IMG/VR virus record: IMGVR_UViG_3300009155_000044
Coordinates: 56,074-120,073 of that record
DNA length: 64,000 nucleotides
Source: a virus
Direction: 5' to 3' (one strand)
The notes below the pieces were generated by a model. It made no database searches and had not been told where the DNA came from. It was given only the letters and a program-made list of their open reading frames with translations. This document shows positions 16,952-24,325 of the stretch, piece after piece; position 1 is the first letter of the stretch; each line of letters opens with the position of its first letter. The translations under genes and the position numbers were made by a program.

Positions 16952-19453
16952 ATGAACTTAGGTCCAACACAAGTCAGTGCAACATATCCATTTGTTTTAA
17001 ATCAAAGTGGCGCTAATGCAATCACTCTTGGTGGTAATAATCCAGTTGATTGGGAATCGGGAGGAGTTGTTGCTAAAACTGGAAATCAAACTATTAGCGG
17101 ACTTAAAACATTTGATTCAGCATTATCTTTAAACACTCAAGCCTCCACTACTAGTCATGCAGTTCGCGCAGATAGAAACCTAAGTGCTGGTAGCGGATTA
17201 GTTGGAGGAGGACAATTAACTGGGGATCTTACATTTAATATTGGAACGGGTTACGGAATAACAGTTTCAGCAGATCAAATTAACATCAACACATCAAATG
17301 TTGTGGTCACAACTGGAAATCAAACTATTGCTGGAATAAAAACTTTCACTGATCAAATAGTTAATACTGCAAATGGGAATAGCTCTAGTAATCCAGCATC
17401 ATATATTTCATGTGGAGCTAGTAATACAATTGCATCATCATCAGATTATTGTTATATTGGAGGGGGTACTAGTAATAATATTCAGAATACTATTACTAGT
17501 TCTTTAATTGCAGGAGGAGATTCTAATACTATTAATGCAAATTATTCGATAATTGCAGGAGGCGCAGCAAATACTATTAATGCAGATTATTCATTTATCG
17601 GAGGAGGAGCTAATAATATTGCTAGTAGTATTGGCTCTAGTATTAGTGCTGGAAATCTAAATACTACAGCAGGACTTTATTCAACAATTGGCGGTGGAGA
17701 AAATAATACTGCATCTGGAAATCACTCAACAATCGCTGGCGGAACAGGAAATTCAACAACTAATTCTTATTCTTTTATTGGAGGAGGAACATCTAATACT
17801 ACTTATGGAGCTAATGCTTCTGTTGGTGGAGGGCAGAATAATAAATCAAATGGGGCGTATTCTTTTATTGGTGGCGGGCAAAATAATATTGCTACTGGCG
17901 CTAATGCTTTTGTAGGTGCTGGAAATGGTAATATTGCTAATGGAGACTATTCATCTGCTGTTGGAGGATATCAAAATTCTACTAGTGGTCAGTACGCTTT
18001 CATTGGGGCTGGATATCAAAATGCTACCATAGGAGTTGGAGCTTCAGTTTTAGGAGGCTATAAAAATACAGCTAGTGGAAATTACGCCTCAGTAGGTGGT
18101 GGATGGACTAATTATGCAAAAGGATTATATTCTAGCGTAAATGGAGGATATCAAAATTATGCTAGTGGAAATTACGCATCAGTATCAGCTGGATATAATA
18201 ATAAAGCTAGTGGAAATTATTCATTTATTGGATGTGGACAAAATAATATTAGTATTGGAAATAATTCATTTATTGGGGCTGGAAATGGAAATACATCGTC
18301 TGGACTTTATTCAACAGTATTAAATGGTGAAACAAACCAATCTATAGGAGATTATTCTATCATAGCAAATGGATTTGAAAGTAAATCAAATGGAATTTAC
18401 TCTTCAATATTTAATGGTTTTCAAAATTATGCATTTGGGGATTATTCATTAATTGGTGGAGGCGCAAATAATACGGCTAGTGGATCATATTCTAATATTA
18501 TTGGCGGAACAATTAATACAGTTTCTTCTAATTATTCTATAGTTGGAGGTGGAACTCAAAATACTATTATTAAAAATAGCGATTATTCATCAATTTTTGG
18601 CGGTATAAATAATAGTGCGTCTGGAAGATATTCGAGTATATTAGGTGGATCTGGTAACATGATTAGTGGAACTAATTCATCAATTGGAGCAGGAAATTCT
18701 AATAAAATAACTGGAAATTATTCTACAATTGGTGGTGGAAATTCTAATAAAATAACTGGAAATTATTCTATAATTGGTGGTGGAGGTCTTAATGAAATTA
18801 AAAAAGATTATTCATCTATTATAGGAGGAACATTTAATAAAATTTCTGGAGAAAGCTCAACAATAGCTGGTGGTGCCGCTAATGAAGCTACATCTACTTA
18901 TTCTTTTATTGGTGCTGGATATGGAAATATAGTTAGTGGAGATTATTCTACAATTTTAGGTGGCGATAGCAATACTATTAAATATGGAAATTATAGCATT
19001 ATAGGAGCAGGATCGATGAATAGTTCTAGTGGAGTTTACTCTTCAATATTAGGAGGATATGCTAATCAAATTAGTGGTGGCGAATATTCATTCATTGGTG
19101 GCGGATCTGGAAATAGTATTAGTGGAAATTACTCATGTATTTTAGGGGGAACAAATCACTTTAATAGTGGAGAGTACTCAAGTATTTTAGGAGGAAGAAG
19201 CGCTCAAATTCCAAAATCTCATACTGGATCTACAGTCATAGCTGATGGTCAAGATAGAACTCACTCTTCCAGAGCACCATATGCTTGCACATTAGATTTT
19301 GCTAGTGGAACTTACTTCTCTCTTCCAAAATTTGCTGGACTTTCCACTCAAACTGGAAAATTTGGAGAAATGGCAGTTAGTGGATCTGGTCTTTATATTT
19401 GCACTGGAACTGCTGGAAGTGGGTGGGGAAGAATTTTCTTATCTACTTTTTAA
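16952..19453 (+). CDS. Tail fibre with YadA-head-like beta-roll repeats
   Basis: An 833-residue receptor-binding or fibre protein. The N-terminus carries two copies of TGNQTI(S/A)G(L/I)KTF, a motif common in phage fibres. From about residue 140 to 760 it is almost entirely a 14-18 residue repeat of the type YSxIGGGxxNxxSGxYSxI, roughly forty units, resembling the left-handed beta-roll repeats of YadA-type trimeric adhesin heads. The C-terminus is a small non-repeat domain (SLPKFAGLSTQTGKFGEMAV, ending WGRIFLSTF), which resembles the end of the second fibre at 57243-58583. A trimer is expected. The repeat also gives the DNA a direct-repeat look. The stop shares the palindrome TTAA with the convergent gene at 19450. 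Confidence 0.85.
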   Translation: MNLGPTQVSATYPFVLNQSGANAITLGGNNPVDWESGGVVAKTGNQTISGLKTFDSALSLNTQASTTSHAVRADRNLSAGSGLVGGGQLTGDLTFNIGTGYGITVSADQININTSNVVVTTGNQTIAGIKTFTDQIVNTANGNSSSNPASYISCGASNTIASSSDYCYIGGGTSNNIQNTITSSLIAGGDSNTINANYSIIAGGAANTINADYSFIGGGANNIASSIGSSISAGNLNTTAGLYSTIGGGENNTASGNHSTIAGGTGNSTTNSYSFIGGGTSNTTYGANASVGGGQNNKSNGAYSFIGGGQNNIATGANAFVGAGNGNIANGDYSSAVGGYQNSTSGQYAFIGAGYQNATIGVGASVLGGYKNTASGNYASVGGGWTNYAKGLYSSVNGGYQNYASGNYASVSAGYNNKASGNYSFIGCGQNNISIGNNSFIGAGNGNTSSGLYSTVLNGETNQSIGDYSIIANGFESKSNGIYSSIFNGFQNYAFGDYSLIGGGANNTASGSYSNIIGGTINTVSSNYSIVGGGTQNTIIKNSDYSSIFGGINNSASGRYSSILGGSGNMISGTNSSIGAGNSNKITGNYSTIGGGNSNKITGNYSIIGGGGLNEIKKDYSSIIGGTFNKISGESSTIAGGAANEATSTYSFIGAGYGNIVSGDYSTILGGDSNTIKYGNYSIIGAGSMNSSSGVYSSILGGYANQISGGEYSFIGGGSGNSISGNYSCILGGTNHFNSGEYSSILGGRSAQIPKSHTGSTVIADGQDRTHSSRAPYACTLDFASGTYFSLPKFAGLSTQTGKFGEMAVSGSGLYICTGTAGSGWGRIFLSTF

Positions 19454-19839
19454 TACTTAACATCAACTCCTTTGCTCTCAAATGTTTTCATTTGTTCAAA
19501 GTGTTTAGCTCCTTTTCTCTTTTTTGAATAGTCCTTAAAGTACTTCTCTTTTACAGGATCAACTCCTCCCGCTTGATCTGCGCGTCTCTGGCTCATCTCT
19601 GAACTATAGTCAAGCATATCCCCATAGGAACCCTTCTTAGAGCCTGTACGGTCCACAAATTGAGTAGAGCTAAATGGATCAATGTGAGTATCAATAGATG
19701 CATTAGGAATAGTAAAAACACGCTGCCAAGACTCATTAAATTCATCTGTTTCTCCAAAATATTCGTGAGTTTCATTCATACCTTGAAGAATTTCGCGATA
19801 TTCATTTGTTGATTCATTGTGGTAAATATAGATTGGCAA
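19450..19839 (-). CDS. Small conserved phage protein, FmdB-like N-terminus
   Basis: A 129-residue protein that starts MPIYIYHNESTNEYREILQG, which recalls the N-terminus of FmdB-type small regulatory proteins and their phage relatives, but it has none of the zinc-ligand cysteines. The C-terminal half is basic and hydrophilic (RRADQAGGVDPVKEKYFKDY, then KKRKGAKHF). The start codon is TTG at 19839-19837, with a perfect AGGAGG site 5 nt upstream, and it follows immediately the stop of a decayed endonuclease frame. It is convergent with the fibre gene. Function is unknown. Confidence 0.6.
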   Translation of the reverse strand: MPIYIYHNESTNEYREILQGMNETHEYFGETDEFNESWQRVFTIPNASIDTHIDPFSSTQFVDRTGSKKGSYGDMLDYSSEMSQRRADQAGGVDPVKEKYFKDYSKKRKGAKHFEQMKTFESKGVDVKY

Positions 19840-20125
19840 TTAAACCTCCTTTATTTTATTGTACTTTCTTAATAGAAAAATTCCAGAATTATCATATAGA
19901 TAATTTCTTAAATTAATTATAGTCTTTTTTGAACAACACCTTATTCTAGAAGCTTTTGAACAAGGTGAATCCCAATGAAATATAAAACCTTTTTTTCAAA
20001 ATGAAGTTTTAATCCTTCACAGAATAACTTAGAACTCATTATTCCAAATTGAAAAATATTATTTTTAACATAAATATGGCCATCCCCCATCAAAATATCC
20101 ACGAATAAAGTGTCAGCAAAAGATT
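19840..20125 (-). pseudogene. Decayed LAGLIDADG homing endonuclease fragment
   Basis: This 355-nt gap has no intact gene. On the minus strand one frame reads ADTLFVDILMGDGHIYVKNN followed by IFQFGIMSSKLF, in which ILMGDGHI fits a LAGLIDADG-type motif. The frame breaks at a run of seven A (GAAAAAAAGG). Past a one-base shift the neighbouring frame continues as GFIFHWDSPCSKASRIRCCS and NYLYDNSGIFLLRKYNK, and ends in a TAA abutting the TTG of the 129-residue gene. Read together, these look like the C-terminal half of a LAGLIDADG endonuclease. There is no start codon, and the upstream side ends at a terminator hairpin. Family recognition is by eye, so moderately sure. Confidence 0.5.
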
Positions 20126-20140
20126 TAATAATTATATAAT

Positions 20141-20174
20141 AAAAAAACAGGTAGTTTTCACTACCTGTTTTTTA
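20141..20174 (-). terminator. Rho-independent terminator after hsp20 gene
   Basis: The 7-bp stem CAGGTAG / CTACCTG (20148-20154 and 20161-20167) has a 6-nt loop and is flanked by A7 on the left and T6 on the right, so it can work in both directions. It lies 21 nt beyond the stop of the minus-strand Hsp20 gene. Confidence 0.85.
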
Positions 20175-20194
20175 TTTATTCTATTTTTATCTTT

Positions 20195-20536
20195 TTAAGA
20201 TACTGGAATTCTAATCCTATCAGCAACTTGAGCTTTTAGTTTAGGAAGTTTAATTTTCAAGACTCCCTTATCTAGAGAAGATGAAATCTTTTCAATATCA
20301 ACTGTTTTATAAAGCTTAATCTGATATTTATAAGGATAAGAAGCATTAGAGCTTACTACATCAAGAAGATTATTAGAAGCAGTGATGCTAATTTCTGTTT
20401 TTTCAGAGCCAGGAACAATCATAATAGCTTCATAATAATCTTCAAGAGTGTTAATCTTAAAATCCCCATTAAAACAGCAGCTTCCATCTGTATATAAAAG
20501 ACTATTTAAATAGTTTGTAGTTTTATTTTCTGTCAT
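20195..20536 (-). CDS. hsp20: Small heat-shock protein (Hsp20 / alpha-crystallin)
   Basis: A 113-residue protein that would act as an ATP-independent holdase. The alpha-crystallin domain fills most of it: YYEAIMIVPGSEKTEISITA (the usual V-x-(I/V)PG start), then NNLLDVVSS, then the diagnostic LDKGVLKIKLPK near the C-terminus (family consensus L-x-x-GVLxIxxPK). The N-terminal arm is very short (about 28 residues) and there is no clear I-x-I tail, so large oligomers may not form. Hsp20 genes are common in T4-like cyanophages. It is the last gene of the leftward run and is closed by a terminator. Confidence 0.88.
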   Translation of the reverse strand: MTENKTTNYLNSLLYTDGSCCFNGDFKINTLEDYYEAIMIVPGSEKTEISITASNNLLDVVSSNASYPYKYQIKLYKTVDIEKISSSLDKGVLKIKLPKLKAQVADRIRIPVS

Positions 20537-20566
20537 ATAATATATTAATATAATTTAAATTAGAAA

Positions 20567-21640
20567 TCAAGAGAAAACTTTGTCTAAAATAATTTCTGTT
20601 GTATTTTTATAAGAGAGTTTTTTGCCAAGTTCAATTCCAGCAATATTAGAAACTCGATATTTTTTAATTGCAGAGTCCATAGCTTGCATAACAGATTCTT
20701 CACTCCAAGAGTAAAACTCCCCTTGATTAAATTCCTGCCCCTGCAAAAAGAAAACTCCATCATGTGCTGGAATTCTACCATCTGATTCAACTAAAATAGA
20801 ATTTTCAGATGTTGCCCAATCTTTATGAGATGTTTCATTCAAAACAATTGACCATTTACCCAAGCAAGTAGCATTAAATGCTGGTAAATTCCAACCTTCA
20901 GCGCCACTTAAGCCTGTCAAATCAATGTCAATAGCATTTAAAAACTCATTAACTTCATGATTTGTTTGCAAGTAAGGAAGAAAATTAATATTAGTGTATC
21001 TTTTCCCCTCTAACAAATTGCCAATAATAGCTTGCATTTGTTCTGGTTTAAAAAATGGATTAGTAACACAGCAAGATAGCTGATAGTCATTATTGTTTCC
21101 ATATTTCTTCAGCCAAGTTTTAATGATTTTTTGAGTATGCTTTCGATGCTCAAATTTACCCATCAAGCCAAAATGAACTACATCTAAATACTTTTTATTT
21201 GTGATGTGAAGATCAGGATCGAAACCCATAGGCACAAAACTAGTATTTTCACATCCAAGATCAATGAATTTATTTTGAGCATAAGTAGAACTAAAAAAGA
21301 TTTTATCTTGAGCTTGCGCAATAGATACTTCAGTTTTTGTTGGCTCGCTGCACTCGTAGAATGTTAAAAGATTTTGATTAGGATTCTTACGATCATCAGA
21401 GCTATTTAAATGCCACAGCTTAAATGCTGGAACATCTTTTTTTAAGGCATCAAATCTTTGATTGATAGACTTTTGAAGAAATTCTTTAAATTCATTCGAT
21501 AAGTTGAAAGCTGACAAATCAACATTCCCAAAAGGAAACAAACCGATGTCAATATTTTTATTAAAAAATTCTTTAAGAATGTTGATGCTAACATTTCCAA
21601 AACTTAAGGTGTTAAGAGCAGCTTGTACTAAGAGTTTCAT
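20567..21640 (-). CDS. GT-B-fold glycosyltransferase
   Basis: A 357-residue predicted glycosyltransferase. An N-terminal Rossmann-like half starts MKLLVQAALNTLSFGNVSIN. The C-terminal half has VVHFGLMGKFEHRKHTQKII (the start of the nucleotide-sugar domain) and LTGLSGAEGWNLPAFNATC, matching the E-G-x-x-L-P-x-x-x-A donor-site motif of GT4-type enzymes. Acceptor and donor cannot be told from sequence. Its ATG shares one base with the stop of the SSB gene (TAATG), so a sugar-transfer gene sits inside a replication operon. It is not closely similar to the glycosyltransferases of the 30-42 kb island. Confidence 0.75.
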   Translation of the reverse strand: MKLLVQAALNTLSFGNVSINILKEFFNKNIDIGLFPFGNVDLSAFNLSNEFKEFLQKSINQRFDALKKDVPAFKLWHLNSSDDRKNPNQNLLTFYECSEPTKTEVSIAQAQDKIFFSSTYAQNKFIDLGCENTSFVPMGFDPDLHITNKKYLDVVHFGLMGKFEHRKHTQKIIKTWLKKYGNNNDYQLSCCVTNPFFKPEQMQAIIGNLLEGKRYTNINFLPYLQTNHEVNEFLNAIDIDLTGLSGAEGWNLPAFNATCLGKWSIVLNETSHKDWATSENSILVESDGRIPAHDGVFFLQGQEFNQGEFYSWSEESVMQAMDSAIKKYRVSNIAGIELGKKLSYKNTTEIILDKVFS

Positions 21641-22056
21641 TAGAATGGAATGTCTTCAGATTCGAATTGGTTTGATTCTTGCGGTTTAGAGTTTGACTTC
21701 TTAACCGTTTGAGTTGCAGATTCATCACTATTAGCCCCAGTATCTGGTTTTGGTGCTGAATTCATAAATTTAACTTTTTCAGCGCGAATATATGGTTTAG
21801 TTTGAGTAGTTCCATCTTTTCCAGTCCAAGATGACATGCAAAGCTCGCCTTCAATCATAATCTCTTTTCCTTTCTTTAAGAATTGAGTGCAAATTTCAGC
21901 GAGTTTATCCCAACACTCACAATCAATAAAGCATTTATTTTTTGATTGAGAGTCTGAAATACAAACTCTAAATGTGCAAACTTGCTTGCCAGTAGAGATT
22001 GTGCGAGATTCTGGATCTTTTACTAGATGACCGATTCCGATGATTTTATTGTACAT
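21640..22056 (-). CDS. ssb: Single-stranded DNA-binding protein
   Basis: A 138-residue bacterial-type SSB. The OB-fold N-terminal 105 residues run from YNKIIGIGHLVKDPESRTIS through CTFRVCISDS and CECWDKLAEICTQFLKKGKE to IMIEGELCMSSW. A Ser/Asn/Gln-rich linker follows, and the acidic tip ends in EDIPF, the usual partner-docking tail. The ATG lies inside the end of the upstream sigma-like gene (11-nt overlap). This is a host-type SSB rather than a T4 gp32 type, which fits the DnaB/DnaE-type replisome encoded further on. Confidence 0.95.
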   Translation of the reverse strand: MYNKIIGIGHLVKDPESRTISTGKQVCTFRVCISDSQSKNKCFIDCECWDKLAEICTQFLKKGKEIMIEGELCMSSWTGKDGTTQTKPYIRAEKVKFMNSAPKPDTGANSDESATQTVKKSNSKPQESNQFESEDIPF

Positions 22057-22615
22057 AATTTAGTTCTTTTTTAGCTTTGATAATGAATTTATTGTGAATA
22101 TCTATGCATCCCTGAATGCTCATTCCAAGTTCTTTAGCAATCAATTTCCAAGGAATGACCTTATTATACATGGAGTTATATCTCATGTCAATAATTTTTC
22201 TTACTCTTGAATCAGGATATTTTTTCGAATAATCAAGAATGCTTTGAATGAGTTCTTGCTTGTGAATAGACTTTGTAAAGTCTTCGCAAAAAGGTTCTGA
22301 AATAATTTTATCAAGAGGCTCTTCCATCATCTTTTTATTTTTATTATAAAGATTCAAGCATTTCCATCTTGTTTCATTTGCCAGGTGAGTAGAGAATTTA
22401 GTGTTTCTATCTGGCTCATATTTTAAAGCTGCACAATAGATTGTAAAGTCTTTTTCTAGCAAAACATCGTGTTTATTAACAATGCCAGAATAGTCTGGAA
22501 TAACACGATTAACCATTTCTAAATAAATTCCAGAATGTCGATTGATGAGTTCTTTTAGACTTTCATCATCGCGATTTTCTTTAATTTTATTGATGAGAGA
22601 TAAATCAGAGTCCAC
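22046..22615 (-). CDS. Sigma-70-like factor (late sigma candidate)
   Basis: About 190 residues resembling phage and bacterial group 4 or T4 gp55-type sigma factors. Region 2 spans roughly the first 90 residues: DLSLINKIKENRDDESLKEL, then NRHSGIYLEMVNRV, then KYEPDRNTKFSTHLANETRW, the last matching the F-x-x-x-R-x-x-KFSTxxxxxIR core that contacts the -10 element. The C-terminal part has IIDMRY and LIAKELGMSIQGCIDIHNKF, a helix-turn-helix-like region 4. I place the start at GTG 22615; TTG 22639 is an alternative. It sits between dNMP kinase and SSB. Such a factor could redirect host RNA polymerase to phage promoters, possibly those with GTGTAAA; that link is inference. Confidence 0.7.
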   Translation of the reverse strand: MDSDLSLINKIKENRDDESLKELINRHSGIYLEMVNRVIPDYSGIVNKHDVLLEKDFTIYCAALKYEPDRNTKFSTHLANETRWKCLNLYNKNKKMMEEPLDKIISEPFCEDFTKSIHKQELIQSILDYSKKYPDSRVRKIIDMRYNSMYNKVIPWKLIAKELGMSIQGCIDIHNKFIIKAKKELNYVQ

Positions 22616-23183
22616 GGTTAATCCAATCTTTAGGAACAATCCCTGTTAAAATTGAGTGAGCAATAGCTTGAATCCATCTTTCATCATTCATGGTATGCCA
22701 TGTAAAAGCTGAATCAGCATTTTGCTGCAATAAAGAATTGTTTTTTTCTTCTTCTTCATTTGCATTAGGAACTAAAGTTCCATCTGGAAGAGTTCGATTA
22801 ACAAACACAATCTTTCCACCTTGCTGTTTGATCCAATTAAATTCATTCTCAAATCGAACATCGCTAATGATTACTATTTTGTTAGAATGCATTCTTTTTT
22901 CAAGAGCCTCAATCCAAACGTTATCATTTAGTTTGCGCCTTACATGAGTTCCCCATGTTACCAAAAGTGGCCGAATAATATCTTTTTCTTCTGTAACTTC
23001 TGTAAAAATGTCAATGCCTAAAGTTTTCTTAACAAAACTTTTACATTCATATTTTAATTCTTTAGCAAAAGATAGTTTTTGAGTTTTAACTTTATACTCT
23101 TTAAAAATTTCGATGAAGCTGTCGGCTAGGGTATCTTTACCACTTCTAGCTGGTCCACAAATTCCAATAATTCTATCGTTCAT
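22605..23183 (-). CDS. Deoxynucleoside monophosphate kinase
   Basis: A 192-residue kinase of the T4 gp1 / dNMP-kinase type, converting dNMPs to dNDPs for phage DNA synthesis. The P-loop GPARSGKDT is at residues 10-18, preceded by the strand RIIGIC. A LID-like region and VIISDVRFENEFNWIKQQGG (the D-V-R-F motif typical of this family) follow near residues 105-125. The start is the ATG at 23183, which overlaps the dUTPase stop (ATGA) and has CAGGAG just upstream; a TTG seven codons upstream is less likely. It lies in a nucleotide-metabolism run with dUTPase. Confidence 0.88.
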   Translation of the reverse strand: MNDRIIGICGPARSGKDTLADSFIEIFKEYKVKTQKLSFAKELKYECKSFVKKTLGIDIFTEVTEEKDIIRPLLVTWGTHVRRKLNDNVWIEALEKRMHSNKIVIISDVRFENEFNWIKQQGGKIVFVNRTLPDGTLVPNANEEEEKNNSLLQQNADSAFTWHTMNDERWIQAIAHSILTGIVPKDWINRGL

Positions 23184-23683
23184 ACTCCTGTGCTGCCAAA
23201 GCATCCCTCCCCTCTTAATGTTTCACTAAACGAATCGCATTGTTCAAGCTGCATAAAGTTTGATTTTTGAAAAACTAATTGTGCAATTTTATCTCCCTTT
23301 TTATAAATAGAATCTGGATTAATAAAAACAGCATGACTAGCACTAAATCTTCCAAGATTATTAATATCTTCTGGAGATGCAAGATACTTGAATCTTACTT
23401 TGATAGTTCCTCTGTAGCTAGAATCAATAACTCCAACACTATTGCATAAAATTAAATTCTTGGTAGAGATTGAAGATCTTGGGAAAAGTAGAGTGTGAAA
23501 CTCAGAACTAGGATCAATGATTAAACCAGAATCATATTCAATATAATCAATGTGAGTATATCCACTCGATTCATTGCATTTTCCAACAATATTTGGTTCT
23601 GAGTTTGCAAAAATATCATAGCCAACATCTCCATTTGATGGAGAACTAATCAAAGAAATGTTATTAACTTTAAGTTTATTCAT
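23180..23683 (-). CDS. dut: dUTPase
   Basis: A 167-residue dUTP diphosphatase that removes dUTP and supplies dUMP. All five family motifs are present in order: GDVGYDI (residues 18-24), PRSS (68-71), GVIDSSYRG (84-92, with the catalytic Asp), GDKIAQLVF (130-138) and RGEGCFGSTG (157-166, the C-terminal lid over the active site). Length and motif spacing fit the homotrimeric family, with a slightly long loop at residues 26-50. It overlaps the upstream small gene by 8 nt and the kinase by 4 nt. Confidence 0.96.
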   Translation of the reverse strand: MNKLKVNNISLISSPSNGDVGYDIFANSEPNIVGKCNESSGYTHIDYIEYDSGLIIDPSSEFHTLLFPRSSISTKNLILCNSVGVIDSSYRGTIKVRFKYLASPEDINNLGRFSASHAVFINPDSIYKKGDKIAQLVFQKSNFMQLEQCDSFSETLRGEGCFGSTGV

Positions 23684-23945
23684 TTATAAATTTAATTAAA
23701 TCTGATGAGAATTCATGAAGACCAATATCTGCTAAAATTTTTGGCGCATAAATCATATGTAAATTCTCTAAATCTTTAGTAATTGGAATCACTACAATCA
23801 TAGCTCCAATTGGAAAGTTTACAACTTTTGCAGAATCAACTATTTTTTGCACAGCTAACGACGCAGCTTCTTCAGCAGATTTTGCTGATACTGATACCTC
23901 CCAGTTAGCACTTGAGCATAAATATTCTTGCTGTTTATCATTCAT
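23676..23945 (-). CDS. Small hypothetical protein, first gene of leftward operon
   Basis: An 89-residue protein of unknown function: NWEVSVSAKSAEEAASLAVQ, then GAMIVVIPITKDLENLHMIY. The alternation suggests a small alpha/beta fold with one helix and three strands. It lacks signal peptide, transmembrane segment and metal motif. It opens the leftward dut-kinase-sigma-ssb run and overlaps dut by 8 nt, so it is probably co-expressed. A candidate promoter with perfect TTGACA lies directly upstream. Confidence 0.55.
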   Translation of the reverse strand: MNDKQQEYLCSSANWEVSVSAKSAEEAASLAVQKIVDSAKVVNFPIGAMIVVIPITKDLENLHMIYAPKILADIGLHEFSSDLIKFINE

Positions 23946-23951
23946 TAAGGC

Positions 23952-23979
23952 AATTAAGCATAGAATTATGATCTGTCAA
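23952..23979 (-). promoter_or_regulatory. Candidate sigma-70 promoter, near-leaderless
   Basis: On the minus strand TTGACA (23979-23974), a 16-bp spacer and TTAATT (23957-23952) end 6 nt before the ATG at 23945. The -35 is perfect and the -10 weak. Confidence 0.45.
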
Positions 23980-24081
23980 ATAAAATTTATACATAAAGTA
24001 AAATGTTTTACTACGTAGTTGGATAGCGTTTCGTTTTCAATTCAAACTCGCTCCGCTCGTTAATACTTCGCTACGCTCAGT

Positions 24082-24109
24082 ATTATATACAGATATTTTG
24101 TACTGTCAA
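24082..24109 (-). promoter_or_regulatory. Consensus sigma-70 promoter, leftward
   Basis: On the minus strand TTGACA (24109-24104), a 16-bp spacer and TATAAT (24087-24082): both hexamers match consensus exactly. Transcription would start near 24075 and give a leader of about 130 nt before the small gene at 23945, passing through the TCGCT-CGCTC repeats. Confidence 0.75.
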
Positions 24110-24127
24110 GTGCAAATGCACTGAGAT

Positions 24128-24150
24128 AAAGATTTTTTTCAAAAATCTTT
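24128..24150. repeat. Perfect inverted repeat, hairpin 1
   Basis: Arms AAAGATTTTT and AAAAATCTTT (10 bp) around the loop TTC. It is immediately followed by a second perfect hairpin. Confidence 0.8.
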
Positions 24151-24175
24151 AATTAATTTGCGAAGCAAATTAATT
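24151..24175. repeat. Perfect inverted repeat, hairpin 2
   Basis: Arms AATTAATTTGC and GCAAATTAATT (11 bp) around the loop GAA, directly abutting hairpin 1. The GC-closed GAA loop is of a type that forms compact DNA hairpins. Confidence 0.8.
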
Positions 24176-24191
24176 ATTCAGAGCATCTGCA

Positions 24192-24230
24192 TATTCAACT
24201 GGCATTGCTATGGCGAAAAGGAGTTGAATA
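24192..24230. repeat. Inverted repeat with 21-nt loop
   Basis: Arms TATTCAACT and AGTTGAATA (9 bp) enclose a 21-nt loop. It lies about 95 nt upstream of the nrdB start, on the rightward leader side. Confidence 0.55.
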
Positions 24231-24309
24231 AGGTTGCATTGTTTTTTTAGTTGTCAAGGGCAAAATTTAAAGAAAAATTCCATTTGCTATTCTTGATTTC
24301 TAGACTATG

Positions 24310-24316
24310 GTGTAAG
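24310..24316 (+). promoter_or_regulatory. GTGTAAG element upstream of nrdB
   Basis: A one-base variant of the GTGTAAA element, ending 9 nt before the nrdB ATG at 24326. TAAGAT at 24313-24318 could act as a -10 hexamer. Confidence 0.35.
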
Positions 24317-24325
24317 ATATTAGCC

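Larger units (their letters stand above)
23946..24325. other. Structured divergent intergenic control region
   Basis: A 380-nt gap without a gene, between the leftward ssb/dut operon and the rightward nrdB gene. It holds two leftward promoters, an 11-nt near-repeat TCGCTCCGCTC / TCGCTACGCTC (24048-24058 and 24068-24078), a 6-bp stem AATACT/AGTATT around the second copy, a small stem at 24109-24122, two back-to-back perfect hairpins at 24128-24175, and a 9-bp stem at 24192-24230. Transcription direction changes here. It could be a replication origin, a control hub, or both; the sequence alone does not decide. Confidence 0.6.

Noticed and set aside
17688-18323. Small open frames inside the fibre gene (75 and 60 codons)
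   Set aside because: They are out-of-frame readings of the same repeats, with low-complexity Leu/Ile/Glu products.
17350-19250. Direct-repeat array that could be taken for a CRISPR or satellite
   Set aside because: The repeats are in frame, variable and encode a continuous fibre protein; there are no constant repeats with unique spacers and no cas genes.
16952-19453. Diversity-generating retroelement acting on the fibre gene
   Set aside because: No reverse transcriptase frame and no template repeat matching the fibre C-terminus were seen in the window.
24251-24325. Upstream TTG start for nrdB adding 25 residues
   Set aside because: The extension is hydrophobic and unlike the family N-terminus, and lies in leader DNA; ATG 24326 gives the expected start.
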